A stretch of DNA of 35,121 nucleotides from Burkholderia sp. E7m39 (GTDB lineage: Bacteria; Pseudomonadota; Gammaproteobacteria; Burkholderiales; Burkholderiaceae), in assembly GCA_001319865.1 (NCBI GenBank), contig BBSL01000053.1, positions 1-35,121 of the forward strand, given 5' to 3'. A program made the position numbers and the translations under genes. The notes under the pieces are model-generated. The model was not told the origin of the DNA, did no database searches, and worked only from the letters and a program-made list of their open reading frames with translations. Of this stretch, positions 21,023 through 30,010 are shown piece by piece. The number at the start of each line of letters is the position of its first letter. Positions within the stretch are counted from its first letter, which is position 1.

Positions 21023-21625
21023 TTACGCGCCCGCGAGCGAAACATACGTGCGATGAAGCTGATCGACGTCAAGCGCGAGTTCTTCGAGCGGTCGACCGTC
21101 GTTGACGATCACGTCGTCGGCGGCGGCGAGGCGTGCTTCGCGCGTGGCCTGACGCGCGATGATCGCGAGCACCTGTTCGCGCGTGAACGCATTGCGGCGC
21201 ATGACCCGGGCAATCTGCGTTTCGACGCTGCAATCGACAGTCAACACGCGGTCCACGCGCGCCTTCCAGTTGCCCGATTCGATCAGCAGCGGCACGACGA
21301 TGATCACGTAAGGGCCCGATGCCTGTTGCCGCTCGCGCTCGGTTTCGGCGCGGATCAACGGGTGGGTGATGGCTTCGAGCCGTTTCCGGGCGGTCTCGTC
21401 GCTGAATACGAGCGCACGCATGCGGGCGCGGTCGAGCGAACCGTCCTCGGCCACGTACGATCCACCGAACTCTGCTGCAATGGCCGGCATCGCAAGCCCT
21501 TGGGGCGCGGTGACGCGATGCGCGATCACGTCGGTATCGACAAGCGTCACGCCGCGCTTACCGAAAAGATCGGCGACCGTGGACTTGCCGCTACCAATGC
21601 CGCCCGTCAATCCAACAGCAAACAT
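21023..21625 (-). CDS. coaE: Dephospho-CoA kinase CoaE
   Basis: CoaE phosphorylates dephospho-CoA on the ribose 3' hydroxyl, the last step of CoA synthesis. The 200-residue product has the P-loop [13 protein letters not shown] (residues 5-17), [11 protein letters not shown] (about residue 30) and the CoA-domain HPLIRAE region (about residue 87). Length is normal. It follows the prepilin peptidase gene with a gap of three bases, so the two are probably co-transcribed. The 197 bases to zapD hold the candidate zapD promoter. Confidence 0.96.
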   Translation of the reverse strand: MFAVGLTGGIGSGKSTVADLFGKRGVTLVDTDVIAHRVTAPQGLAMPAIAAEFGGSYVAEDGSLDRARMRALVFSDETARKRLEAITHPLIRAETERERQQASGPYVIIVVPLLIESGNWKARVDRVLTVDCSVETQIARVMRRNAFTREQVLAIIARQATREARLAAADDVIVNDGRPLEELALDVDQLHRTYVSLAGA

Positions 21626-21628
21626 GCC

Positions 21629-22558
21629 TCAGCCTCCCAAAGCCATATAGAGCGGCGTGCCGAGAAAGAGCGTCACGGCACCGCCCGCTGCGAGGAAGGG
21701 ACCGAACGGCAGAGGCTCCTCGAAGCGCATCCGGCCTATCCAGGTCGCCATCAGACCGACGGCGGCGCCTGTCACGGCGGCAATCAGAACAATCTGCGGC
21801 AGCGCTGCCCATCCGAGCCAGGCGCCGAGCGCCGCGAGCAGCTTGAAATCGCCGTAGCCCATGCCTTCGACACCCCGCACCATCTTGAACAGCCAGTGCA
21901 CGCACCACAGGACGAGATAGCCCGCGATCGCACCGATCACAGCATCGTGCAGGCTCGCGAATACCACGTTGAAATTGACGATGAGCCCGGCCCACAGCAA
22001 CGGCAAGGTCATCGAGTCGGGCAGTAGATGCGTGTCGACATCGATTGCGCTCATGGCGAGCAGCGTCGCGCACAGACCGAAGGCGGCGAGCGCCGCACCC
22101 GTTGCGCCGAACGCGACGAACGCAGCCAGGGCGAGTGCAGCGCTGGACAGTTCAAGCAGCGGATAGCGAAAGCCCAGGCGCGTCTTGCACTGCGAGCACC
22201 GGCCGCGCAGCAGCAGATAGCTGAGCAGAGGAAGGTTCTCCCACACGCGCAGCACATGGCCGCAATGAGGACAGGCGCTGCGGGGCAACCACAGGTTGTA
22301 GCGCTCGGGCAGGCCGTCTTCGTCGAACCTATGGCCCGTTGCCTCGCTGACTTCCATGCGCCACGCGCGTTCGAGCATGATCGGCAGCCGATGCACGACC
22401 ACGTTCAGGAAACTGCCGATCACAAGGCCGAACACAATGACGAACGCAATCTGCGCGCCGGCCGGCAGCGAGCCGAATGCCATGCCCAGGCTCTGCGCGA
22501 AGCGGGCGAGCGGGCCGGCGAAGGAAGGTTCCGATACGGACGTGAGCGTGGTCGGCAT
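21629..22558 (-). CDS. pilD: Type IV prepilin peptidase (PilD/GspO family)
   Basis: This inner-membrane aspartic protease cleaves and N-methylates type IV prepilins and pseudopilins. The 309-residue product has the N-terminal methylase-type domain with two CxxC zinc pairs, CPHC and CSQC. Both catalytic Asp motifs are present: SAIDVDTHLLPDSMT and GMGYGDFKLLA. Several hydrophobic helices follow. It lies between pilC and coaE. No pilin gene is in the window, so which pilin or pseudopilin it processes is unknown. Confidence 0.94.
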   Translation of the reverse strand: MPTTLTSVSEPSFAGPLARFAQSLGMAFGSLPAGAQIAFVIVFGLVIGSFLNVVVHRLPIMLERAWRMEVSEATGHRFDEDGLPERYNLWLPRSACPHCGHVLRVWENLPLLSYLLLRGRCSQCKTRLGFRYPLLELSSAALALAAFVAFGATGAALAAFGLCATLLAMSAIDVDTHLLPDSMTLPLLWAGLIVNFNVVFASLHDAVIGAIAGYLVLWCVHWLFKMVRGVEGMGYGDFKLLAALGAWLGWAALPQIVLIAAVTGAAVGLMATWIGRMRFEEPLPFGPFLAAGGAVTLFLGTPLYMALGG

Positions 22559-22589
22559 GATCGAGTGTGTGAATTCGGCTGCGATGCTA

Positions 22590-23822
22590 CTACACCACGT
22601 TGCCGAGTTGGATGATGGGAAGATACATCGCGATCACAAGCCCGCCGACGAGTCCGCCCAGCACGACGATCACGAGCGGCTCGCACAGGCTCGCGAGCCC
22701 CGCGATCTTTTCGTCTACCTGGCGATCGCACAGCGACGCCACGTCGAGCAGCATTGTGTCCAGGGTGCCCGATTCCTCCGCGACGGCCACGGGTTGCACG
22801 ATCGCTTCGGGGAAGCATTGGGCGTCGCGCATCGCGGCGGCGAGCCGCACGCCGCGCCGCAGTTGCGCGGAGATCGCGAGCGTCGCGCGATCGAACCACG
22901 CGTTGCCAGTGGCGTGCGTGAGAGAATCGAATGCGTCGGCGAGGGGCGTGCCTGCCGACAGCAGCGTGCCGAGCGCACGGCTCCAGCGCGCGGCGCACAG
23001 TGTCGTCAGCAACGGACCCGCGACGGGCAAACGCAGCGCAGCGCGCGCGAAGCGCAGGCGCGCCGCTTCTGAGCGCTTCAACACGCGGCGCGCGGCGAAC
23101 CCGCACGCGCCAGCCGCAGATGCGACGGGCACACACCAGCGGCCGGCCGCCGCCGACATCGCGAGAACCAGTTGCGTCGGCGCCGGCAGCTTCGCGCCGA
23201 AGCCGTCGAAGATCTGCTTGAAAGTCGGAACGACCCACACCAGCAGCGCCGCCGTGATCGCGAGCGCAAGTAGCAGGATCGCGACAGGATAGGTGAGTGC
23301 GGCGCGCACTTTCGCCCGTTGCGCGGCGGCACGCTCGCGATCGTCGGCGAGACGCGCGAGCACGGCGGACAGCGCTCCCGAAGCCTCGCCGACTTCGACC
23401 AGCTGGCAATACAGCGGGCCGAACTGCGCGGGATGACGCGCAAGCGCCGACGAGAAACCCAGCCCGCCGGTAATGTCACGAGCCAGTGTGCTGACGATAC
23501 GCGGCATGCCTTTGTTCCGCTCGCTGTCTTTCGACGCCTGCGCGAGCAGGTCGAGCGACGACGCAAGCGGCAAGCCCGCGCGCAGCAGACTCGACAGCTG
23601 GCGGGTGAACTGCGTGACGTCGGCGGCACGCGCATTCGGTGGCCGCGCCTCGCCGCGCCGGGTCCATTCGACGGCGTAGAGCGCGTTCTCGTTCAGCATC
23701 GCGCGGGCGGTGGAAAGGTCCGGCGCGATAACGGTTCCGCGCCTGCGGATGCCTTGCGCGTCGAACGCGCGCCAATCGAAGCGGTGCTCCGCGCGGGGTT
23801 CCCGCATTGCGGCGGCTATCAT
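22590..23822 (-). CDS. pilC: Type IV pilus / type II secretion inner-membrane platform protein (PilC/GspF family)
   Basis: The platform protein couples the assembly ATPase to pilin extraction from the inner membrane. The 410-residue product carries two repeated T2SSF domains. The first begins near FTRQLSSLLRAGLPLASSLD (about residue 73), followed by the membrane helix YPVAILLLALAITAALLVWVVP. The second ends in the C-terminal helix LCEPLVIVVLGGLVGGLVIAMY. Its ATG overlaps the pilB stop as ATGA (23819-23822). A gap of 31 bases separates it from the peptidase gene. Confidence 0.92.
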   Translation of the reverse strand: MIAAAMREPRAEHRFDWRAFDAQGIRRRGTVIAPDLSTARAMLNENALYAVEWTRRGEARPPNARAADVTQFTRQLSSLLRAGLPLASSLDLLAQASKDSERNKGMPRIVSTLARDITGGLGFSSALARHPAQFGPLYCQLVEVGEASGALSAVLARLADDRERAAAQRAKVRAALTYPVAILLLALAITAALLVWVVPTFKQIFDGFGAKLPAPTQLVLAMSAAAGRWCVPVASAAGACGFAARRVLKRSEAARLRFARAALRLPVAGPLLTTLCAARWSRALGTLLSAGTPLADAFDSLTHATGNAWFDRATLAISAQLRRGVRLAAAMRDAQCFPEAIVQPVAVAEESGTLDTMLLDVASLCDRQVDEKIAGLASLCEPLVIVVLGGLVGGLVIAMYLPIIQLGNVV

Positions 23823-25093
23823 GCGACCTCCGTGGCGCTCAACGCCTCGGCGACGCTTGTCGTGCCGTCACGGGCACGTGCGAGCGCGGCTGCGCGCAGC
23901 GTCTGCACGCCTTCGGCGTGGGCTTGCCGCGCGATCTCATGCGTGCCGGCGCGCGAGACGATGAGTTCGCGCATCGAGTCAGAGACCGGCATCACCTGGT
24001 GAATGCCGACGCGTCCGCGAAAGCCGATGCCGTGGCACGCGTCGCACCCGCCAGGGACGTAGGACTGCCAGTGCGCGAGCGCGTCGTCGGATAGGCCGGC
24101 GGCGTGCAGGGACGCGGGCGTTTCGACGGCAGCTTGCCGGCAGGCGCAGCACAGGCGCCGCACGAGCCGTTGTGCCGTGACGAGCCGTAGCGCGGCCGCG
24201 AGGTTGTACGGTTCGACGCCGATGTCGATGAGCCGCGCGATGGCGGCGGGCGCGTCGTTGGTGTGCAGTGTCGACAGCACGAGATGCCCCGTTTGCGCCG
24301 CCTTGACCGCGACGTCGGCTGTCTCTTCGTCGCGGATTTCGCCGACCATGATCACGTCCGGGTCCTGGCGCAGGAATGCGCGCAACGCGACCGCGAAGGT
24401 CAGCCCGGCTTTCTCGCGCACGCTGACCTGATTGATGCCCGCAAGCTGGATTTCGGCGGGGTCTTCGACCGAACAGAGATTTCGCGATGCGGCATTCAGC
24501 AGCTGAAGAAAGCAGTACAGCGACATCGTCTTGCCGCTGCCCGTCGGGCCCGTGACGAGCACGAGCCCGTGCGGCGCCCGGATCGACCGGTCGACGATGT
24601 CGCGCTGCGCGGGTGCAAGGCCAAGCGAATCGAGCGAAAGATCGGCGGGCAATGCTTCGAGCCGGCGCAGCACGAGCTTTTCGCCGAACAGTGTCGGCAG
24701 CGAGTTCACTCGGTAGTCTTCGACGCGGCCCGCCGCGACGGCAAGCCGCAAGCGCCCGTCTTGCGGCACGCGCCGCTCGGCGATGTCCATGCGCGCCAGC
24801 ACCTTCACGCGCGTGACGAATGCGTCGCGCAGATGCGCCGGCGGCCGCGAAAGCTCGTGCAGCACACCGTCGACCCGCAGACGCATCCTCCAGCCATGTT
24901 CCATGGGCTCGATATGCAGGTCGGATGCGTTCAGGCGTGCGGCTTCCTGAAGCGTATCGGCGAGCAGCCGGACGGCGGGCGGGCTGTCGGCGTCGGCCGT
25001 GGAAGTTGGCGCAGCGGGCTTGGGCGAGGCGAGGGACGACGTGGGCGTCGCGAGGGACGGCGCGGGCGCCGCGGCGTGTGAAGAAGTGCGCAT
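23819..25093 (-). CDS. pilB: Type IV pilus / type II secretion assembly ATPase (PilB/GspE family), short N-terminus
   Basis: Cytoplasmic hexameric ATPase powering pilin assembly. The 424-residue product has the PAS-like N2 domain (DLHIEP at about residue 57), Walker A GPTGSGKTMSLY, Asp box EDPAEIQLAGINQV, Walker B VIMVGEIRDEETAD and His box TGHLVLSTLHTND. The zinc CxxC motifs are LCCACRQ and CDACHGIGFRGRVG. Family members such as PilB have about 560 residues. The first domain (N1/MshEN) is missing here and replaced by about 40 Ala/Pro/Ser/Thr residues encoded partly by a 21-base tandem repeat. Gene symbol is by family; GspE- or HofB-like naming would be equally valid. Confidence 0.9.
   Translation of the reverse strand: MRTSSHAAAPAPSLATPTSSLASPKPAAPTSTADADSPPAVRLLADTLQEAARLNASDLHIEPMEHGWRMRLRVDGVLHELSRPPAHLRDAFVTRVKVLARMDIAERRVPQDGRLRLAVAAGRVEDYRVNSLPTLFGEKLVLRRLEALPADLSLDSLGLAPAQRDIVDRSIRAPHGLVLVTGPTGSGKTMSLYCFLQLLNAASRNLCSVEDPAEIQLAGINQVSVREKAGLTFAVALRAFLRQDPDVIMVGEIRDEETADVAVKAAQTGHLVLSTLHTNDAPAAIARLIDIGVEPYNLAAALRLVTAQRLVRRLCCACRQAAVETPASLHAAGLSDDALAHWQSYVPGGCDACHGIGFRGRVGIHQVMPVSDSMRELIVSRAGTHEIARQAHAEGVQTLRAAALARARDGTTSVAEALSATEVA
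25021..25062. repeat. Two-copy 21-base tandem repeat inside the pilB 5' end
   Basis: Units 25021-25041 and 25042-25062 agree at 18 of 21 positions. The period equals seven codons and, on the - strand, encodes the related segments SLATPTS and SLASPKP in the low-complexity N-terminus. Confidence 0.7.
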
Positions 25094-25186
25094 TCGAAAC
25101 TGGCTGCGAGCCGCCTGTTACATGACGGCTTCATCTTCCGGGATCACAGCGGTGGCGCCTATTCGGCCGAATGGCCAGGTACGCGC

Positions 25187-26491
25187 TCAGCGCCCAACGA
25201 GCCGCTTGATCTTGGAAGTTGGCGCCGGACCGGGCCGAAAAATCTTAACTGTTCTGATTGCTTGGTCGTCGCTGCGCAAGACTTCCAGTTTGACGTCTCC
25301 GATCTTCACGCATACATCGCCTTCCGGGATCTCTTCGAGAATTTCCAGGATCAAGCCGTTCAGCGTTTTCGGGCCGTCGGTCGGCAGTTTCAGTTGCAGC
25401 CAACGGTTCAGCTCGCGCAAAGGCATGCTGCCCGCCACGATGCATTCGCCGTCTTCGTTCCATCCGCCGCGCGAACTCGCACTACGCGGCACGGACGTCG
25501 TGAATTCGCCGATGAGTTCTTCAATGATGTCTTCCGGCGTGACGAGCCCCTGCAGCTCGCCGTATTCATCGACGACGAGCGCGGTGCGGTGACGGCTTTC
25601 CTGAAAAAATTGAAGCTGCTGGAACACGGGCGTGCCCGTCGGCACGAAATACGGCTCGGCGAGCAGCTCGCGCAACGTTTCGCGCTCGAGTTCCTGGTTG
25701 TGCAGGGCGGCCAACGTCTTGCGCACGTGAAGCACGCCGAGCACGCGGTCGAAGTCGCCCTGATAGACGATCAGCTTGTTGTGATAGCAGGTTTCGAGCT
25801 GATGCAGGATCTGCTCGAAAGGCGCGTCGAAATCGAGAGCCTCGATGCGGCGGCGCGGAATCATCACGTCGTCGACCGTGATGTTTTCAAGGTCGAACAG
25901 GTTCAACAGGATGCTGCGGTGTTTGGTCGGCATGAAGCTGCCGGATTCCAGCACGATGGTGCGTAGTTCCTCTGTCGACAGGCGCTGGTCGTGTGCGCTC
26001 TTCGTGTTGATGTGCAGCACTCGCAGGATGGTGTTGGCGAACAGGTTGACGAACCAGATCAGCGGCTTCGAGACGCGCATCAGCGGCGCGATCAGCAGGC
26101 TCGCGGGCAGCGCGATCTTTTCCGGAAACGTCGCGCCGACGATTTTCGGCGTGATTTCGGCGAACACGATGATCAGAAACGCGACGATGCCCGTCGAAAC
26201 AGACAGCACCACGCTGTTGCTGCCGAACGTGTGCAGCGCGATCGACGTGGTGAGCACAGGAATGATCGTATTGAACAGGTTGTTGCCGATCAGGACGGCG
26301 CTCAGCAGTTCATCGGTGCGTGCGAGCAGGCCCTGGGTCGTCTTCGCGCCGAGGGCGCCCTTGGTGGCGAGATGTTTCAGGCGATGACGGTTGATCGCCA
26401 TCATCGCTGTCTCGGTAATGGAAAAGAAGCTGGAGCAGATGAGAAGCAGGATGACGGCGCCGATTTGCGCCCATAAGGGAAGTTGTTCCAC
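25187..26491 (-). CDS. CNNM/CBS/CorC-HlyC domain membrane protein (hemolysin family)
   Basis: The 434-residue product belongs to the CNNM (DUF21) transporter-associated family, often called CorC or hemolysin-like and linked to magnesium export. The N-terminal DUF21 membrane domain has IGAVILLLICSSFFSITETA and further helices up to about residue 135. Two CBS domains follow, with MIPRRRIEALDFDAP and ALVVDEYGELQGLVTPEDI. The C-terminal CorC/HlyC domain contains MPLRELNRWLQLKLP. The start codon is GTG. A -10-like TATATT lies at 26523-26528 on this strand. It has no evident functional link to pilB, 93 bases away. Confidence 0.9.
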   Translation of the reverse strand: MEQLPLWAQIGAVILLLICSSFFSITETAMMAINRHRLKHLATKGALGAKTTQGLLARTDELLSAVLIGNNLFNTIIPVLTTSIALHTFGSNSVVLSVSTGIVAFLIIVFAEITPKIVGATFPEKIALPASLLIAPLMRVSKPLIWFVNLFANTILRVLHINTKSAHDQRLSTEELRTIVLESGSFMPTKHRSILLNLFDLENITVDDVMIPRRRIEALDFDAPFEQILHQLETCYHNKLIVYQGDFDRVLGVLHVRKTLAALHNQELERETLRELLAEPYFVPTGTPVFQQLQFFQESRHRTALVVDEYGELQGLVTPEDIIEELIGEFTTSVPRSASSRGGWNEDGECIVAGSMPLRELNRWLQLKLPTDGPKTLNGLILEILEEIPEGDVCVKIGDVKLEVLRSDDQAIRTVKIFRPGPAPTSKIKRLVGR

Positions 26492-26522
26492 GCGACGTGA
26501 ATGAGAAGGGAGGGATGGGGAG

Positions 26523-26528
26523 AATATA
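26523..26528 (-). promoter_or_regulatory. Candidate -10 box upstream of the CNNM/CorC gene
   Basis: TATATT on the - strand lies about 32 bases before the GTG start. No acceptable -35 box is seen at normal spacing, so support is weak. Confidence 0.3.
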
Positions 26529-26614
26529 GCAGAGGGGCCGGGAAGCCCTCATTGGCTGGACGGCCAGGCCGCTTGGCCTTGCGCCGTGCTACAGCTACGC
26601 ATACGGCGGACGAA

Positions 26615-26641
26615 AAAAAACCGCGCGATGCGCGGTTTTTT
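26615..26641 (-). terminator. Intrinsic terminator of tRNA-Pro
   Basis: AAAAAACCGCGC (26615-26626) and GCGCGGTTTTTT (26630-26641) form a 12-pair stem with loop GAT. Read on the - strand it follows the tRNA by seven bases and ends in eight T residues. The + strand copy also ends in T residues, but no + strand gene leads into it. Confidence 0.9.
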
Positions 26642-26648
26642 CAAAATC

Positions 26649-26725
26649 TGGTCGGGGTGAGAGGATTCGAACCTCCGGCCTCTACGTCCCGAACGTAGCG
26701 CTCTACCAGGCTAAGCTACACCCCG
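26649..26725 (-). tRNA. tRNA-Pro (anticodon CGG)
   Basis: Read on the - strand the 77 bases fold as a complete tRNA. The acceptor stem CGGGGTG pairs with CACCCCG. The anticodon stem CTACG/CGTAG holds the loop TTCGGGA with anticodon CGG. The T arm GGAGGTTCGAATCCTC is standard. Discriminator A and an encoded CCA end are present. C1:G72 is typical of bacterial proline tRNAs. It begins 40 bases after the ispB stop, so it may be processed from an ispB transcript or use its own weak promoter (TAAGAC at 26735-26740). Confidence 0.97.
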
Positions 26726-26765
26726 ATTTGTACTGTCTTAGACTCACACGCCCTTTCAGTCCCGT

Positions 26766-27758
26766 TTAAGACTGTCTCGTCGTCGAGTAAGAACATAATT
26801 CTAGCAGGCTTTCTTTGTAAATGGAACTGGGAAACGAAGAAATTGCGGCTGCGGCAGCCTGCGCTTCCTGCTTCGCGCACTCGAGCGTGTGATCGAGTGC
26901 GCCCGAACGCGTGATCGCATCGAAGATTTCGTCGAAACGGTCCGTGCCGCCTTGCTCAATGGCTTCACGCGCGAGCGCCGCCTGCGCGGGCGTGCCGCGC
27001 TCGATCAGATAGATCAGCGGCAGCGTGGGTTTGCCTTCGCGAAGGTCGTCGCCGGCATTCTTGCCCATCGACTCCGGCGTGCCCGTGTAGTCGAGCCAGT
27101 CGTCCATGATCTGGAAGGCCGTGCCGATGCGACGGCCGAATTCGGCGGCGGCGGCCTCCGTGGTCGCGTCCACGCCGGAGAGCACCGCGCCCAGCTGCGC
27201 GGCCGCCTCGAAGAGTTTCGCCGTCTTGTAGCGGATCACCTGCATGTAGCGCGCTTCGTCGACGTCGGCGTCGTGCATGTTCAGCAACTGCAGCACTTCG
27301 CCCTCGGAAATGATGTTCGTCGCTTCCGACAGGATCTCCATCACGCGCATCTTGCCCACGCCGACCATCATCTGGAACGAGCGGGAATACAGGAAGTCGC
27401 CAACCAGCACGCTGGCGGCATTGCCGAACAGCGCATTGGCCGTCTGGCGGCCCCGGCGCAGGTCCGACTCGTCGACGACATCGTCATGCAGCAGCGTGGC
27501 AGTATGGATGAATTCGACGACAGCCGCCAGTTCGTGCCGATGCCCCGTCCTGTCGCCGAGCGCGCCTGCCACGAGCAGGAGCAGCGCGGGCCGCAGGCGC
27601 TTGCCTCCGGCACTGATGATGTACTCGGAGATCTGGTTGATCAGCATCACCTCGGACGCCAGGCGGTGCCGGATGACGCGATTCACCTGCTGCATGTCTT
27701 CGGCGATCGGCGCGAGCAGATTGGCTGCGTTGGGGGTGGGAGTGGCGGTTGACGACAT
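26766..27758 (-). CDS. ispB: Octaprenyl diphosphate synthase IspB
   Basis: This trans-polyprenyl diphosphate synthase makes the octaprenyl side chain of ubiquinone. The 330-residue product has the first Asp-rich motif in LLHDDVVDESDLRRGR (about residue 91) and the second in MDDWLDYTG (about residue 217). GGKRLRPALLLL near residue 52 binds isopentenyl diphosphate. It is divergent from rplU, as is common for ispB in proteobacteria. A TATAAT -10 box lies 26 bases upstream of the ATG. Chain length (C40) is inferred from the organism type, not visible in the sequence. Confidence 0.95.
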   Translation of the reverse strand: MSSTATPTPNAANLLAPIAEDMQQVNRVIRHRLASEVMLINQISEYIISAGGKRLRPALLLLVAGALGDRTGHRHELAAVVEFIHTATLLHDDVVDESDLRRGRQTANALFGNAASVLVGDFLYSRSFQMMVGVGKMRVMEILSEATNIISEGEVLQLLNMHDADVDEARYMQVIRYKTAKLFEAAAQLGAVLSGVDATTEAAAAEFGRRIGTAFQIMDDWLDYTGTPESMGKNAGDDLREGKPTLPLIYLIERGTPAQAALAREAIEQGGTDRFDEIFDAITRSGALDHTLECAKQEAQAAAAAISSFPSSIYKESLLELCSYSTTRQS

Positions 27759-27784
27759 GGTGACGAATTCGGGTAGTGCCGCGA

Positions 27785-27790
27785 ATTATA
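27785..27790 (-). promoter_or_regulatory. Candidate -10 box of ispB
   Basis: TATAAT on the - strand, 26 bases before the ispB ATG, would give a leader of about 20 bases. The -35 region at 27808-27813 matches consensus poorly. Confidence 0.4.
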
Positions 27791-27903
27791 AGGCGAACTG
27801 CGGCGTTTCCGCGCCGGACACCGTCCAATCATGGCTGTTTTGGCCGTGTTGGCCCGGGTTTATCGTGGGCGAGACGGTCATCGGGGCACGTTGCCAACTG
27901 CCT

Positions 27904-27932
27904 TTGACCGTGAAGCTAACTCTATGTATAAT
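27904..27932 (+). promoter_or_regulatory. Sigma70 promoter of rplU-rpmA
   Basis: TTGACC (27904-27909) and TATAAT (27927-27932) are separated by exactly 17 bases. Only the last base of the -35 box departs from consensus. This is the strongest promoter in the window, fitting ribosomal protein genes. Transcription is expected to start near 27939. Confidence 0.88.
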
Positions 27933-27938
27933 CGAAGG

Positions 27939-27962
27939 TTTCCGCGCGTGGTGCGTCGGAAA
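27939..27962 (+). promoter_or_regulatory. Hairpin at the predicted 5' end of the rplU mRNA
   Basis: TTTCCG (27939-27944) pairs with CGGAAA (27957-27962), and CGC pairs with GCG inside it with a single bulged T and loop GTGGT. It begins at the expected transcription start. It could stabilise the mRNA 5' end or serve as a regulatory site. Confidence 0.45.
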
Positions 27963-27986
27963 AATGAATCCAGAGTGAGGTTTTCA

Positions 27987-28298
27987 ATGTACGCGGTCAT
28001 AAAAACCGGCGGCAAGCAGTACAAAGTTGCTGTCGGCGAAAAACTTAAAGTAGAACAGATACCGGCAGACATTGACGCTGAAATCACGCTCGACCAGGTT
28101 CTCGCAGTGGGCGAAGGCGAATCGATTAAATTCGGTACGCCGCTGGTCAGTGGGGCTTCCGTCAAGGCTACCGTCGTGTCTCAAGGTCGTCACAAGAAAG
28201 TGACCATCTTCAAGATGCGCCGCCGGAAGCACTACCAAAAGCATGGCGGCCACCGCCAGAACTACACCGAACTGCGCATCGACGCGATCAACGCGTAA
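27987..28298 (+). CDS. rplU: 50S ribosomal protein L21
   Basis: L21 is a 23S rRNA-binding protein of the large subunit. The 103-residue product starts [20 protein letters not shown], the family signature, and ends with the basic [20 protein letters not shown] motif. The ATG at 27987 is chosen because it gives the conserved N-terminus and follows AGTGAGG; the open frame upstream is not coding. rpmA follows after 24 bases. Confidence 0.98.
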   Translation: MYAVIKTGGKQYKVAVGEKLKVEQIPADIDAEITLDQVLAVGEGESIKFGTPLVSGASVKATVVSQGRHKKVTIFKMRRRKHYQKHGGHRQNYTELRIDAINA

Positions 28299-28322
28299 GC
28301 GCATCGGGCAAGGAGTAATCAC

Positions 28323-28583
28323 ATGGCACACAAAAAGGCAGGCGGCTCTTCCCGGAATGGCCGCGACTCCGAGTCGAAGCGCCTCGGCGTGAAGGTTTTC
28401 GGCGGTCAGGCAATTCTGGCGGGCGGCATCATCGTGCGTCAGCGCGGCACGCGCATGCACCCCGGTGAGAACGTCGGTATCGGCAAGGATCACACGCTGT
28501 TCGCGCTGGTCGACGGCCACGTCAAGTTCACGACGAAGGGCGCCGCGAAGAAGCACACGGTCGTCGTCGTCCCGGCTGTCTGA
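28323..28583 (+). CDS. rpmA: 50S ribosomal protein L27
   Basis: L27 lies near the peptidyl transferase centre. The 86-residue product begins [20 protein letters not shown] and contains LGVKVFGGQ and [18 protein letters not shown], all typical. The N-terminus is the ordinary proteobacterial form without the cleaved extension seen in Firmicutes. It is preceded by CAAGGAG and followed by a strong terminator. Confidence 0.98.
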   Translation: MAHKKAGGSSRNGRDSESKRLGVKVFGGQAILAGGIIVRQRGTRMHPGENVGIGKDHTLFALVDGHVKFTTKGAAKKHTVVVVPAV

Positions 28584-28615
28584 GATTAATCAGGCACGGG
28601 CTTCAGGACCGGAAG

Positions 28616-28650
28616 AAAGGCCCCGCGAAGTTTGCGGGGCCTTTTTGTTT
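28616..28650 (+). terminator. Intrinsic terminator after rpmA
   Basis: AAAGGCCCCGC (28616-28626) pairs with GCGGGGCCTTT (28634-28644) around GAAGTTT, giving 11 pairs followed by TT and GTTT. It lies 33 bases after the rpmA stop and separates rplU-rpmA from obgE. Confidence 0.9.
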
Positions 28651-28730
28651 GCGGGTCTCCCGGGTTTTTCATGGGGAGCCTGCTCGTCGCGAGCACGGCA
28701 TGTCGCGACTGGACAAGAATCAAGGTCAGT

Positions 28731-28749
28731 CTGGCCATTCGGCCAATGG
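28731..28749. repeat. GGCC-type palindrome upstream of obgE
   Basis: TGGCC and GGCCA flank ATTC, and the overlapping CCATT/AATGG around CGGCC gives an alternative stem. CTGGCCATTCGGCC (28731-28744) recurs in inverted orientation at 25165-25178. Confidence 0.4.
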
Positions 28750-28799
28750 TGCATGCGCGTGACGCGCGGCAAAATAGCAATACACACGGGACGGAGTAA

Positions 28800-29915
<1,116 letters not shown>

Positions 29916-30010
29916 GCGGCCGCAACCTCACGGTAACCTCGCCGTACCTTGGACGCCGGTGCACTCCCAGCATGCGCCGGCCTTACGAATCAACTTGGAG
30001 ACCGCGCACA

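Noticed and set aside
20942..22027. A 361-codon + strand frame over coaE and the prepilin peptidase gene
   Set aside because: Both - strand genes have intact catalytic motifs; the + strand product is low-complexity His/Arg/Asp/Glu-rich.
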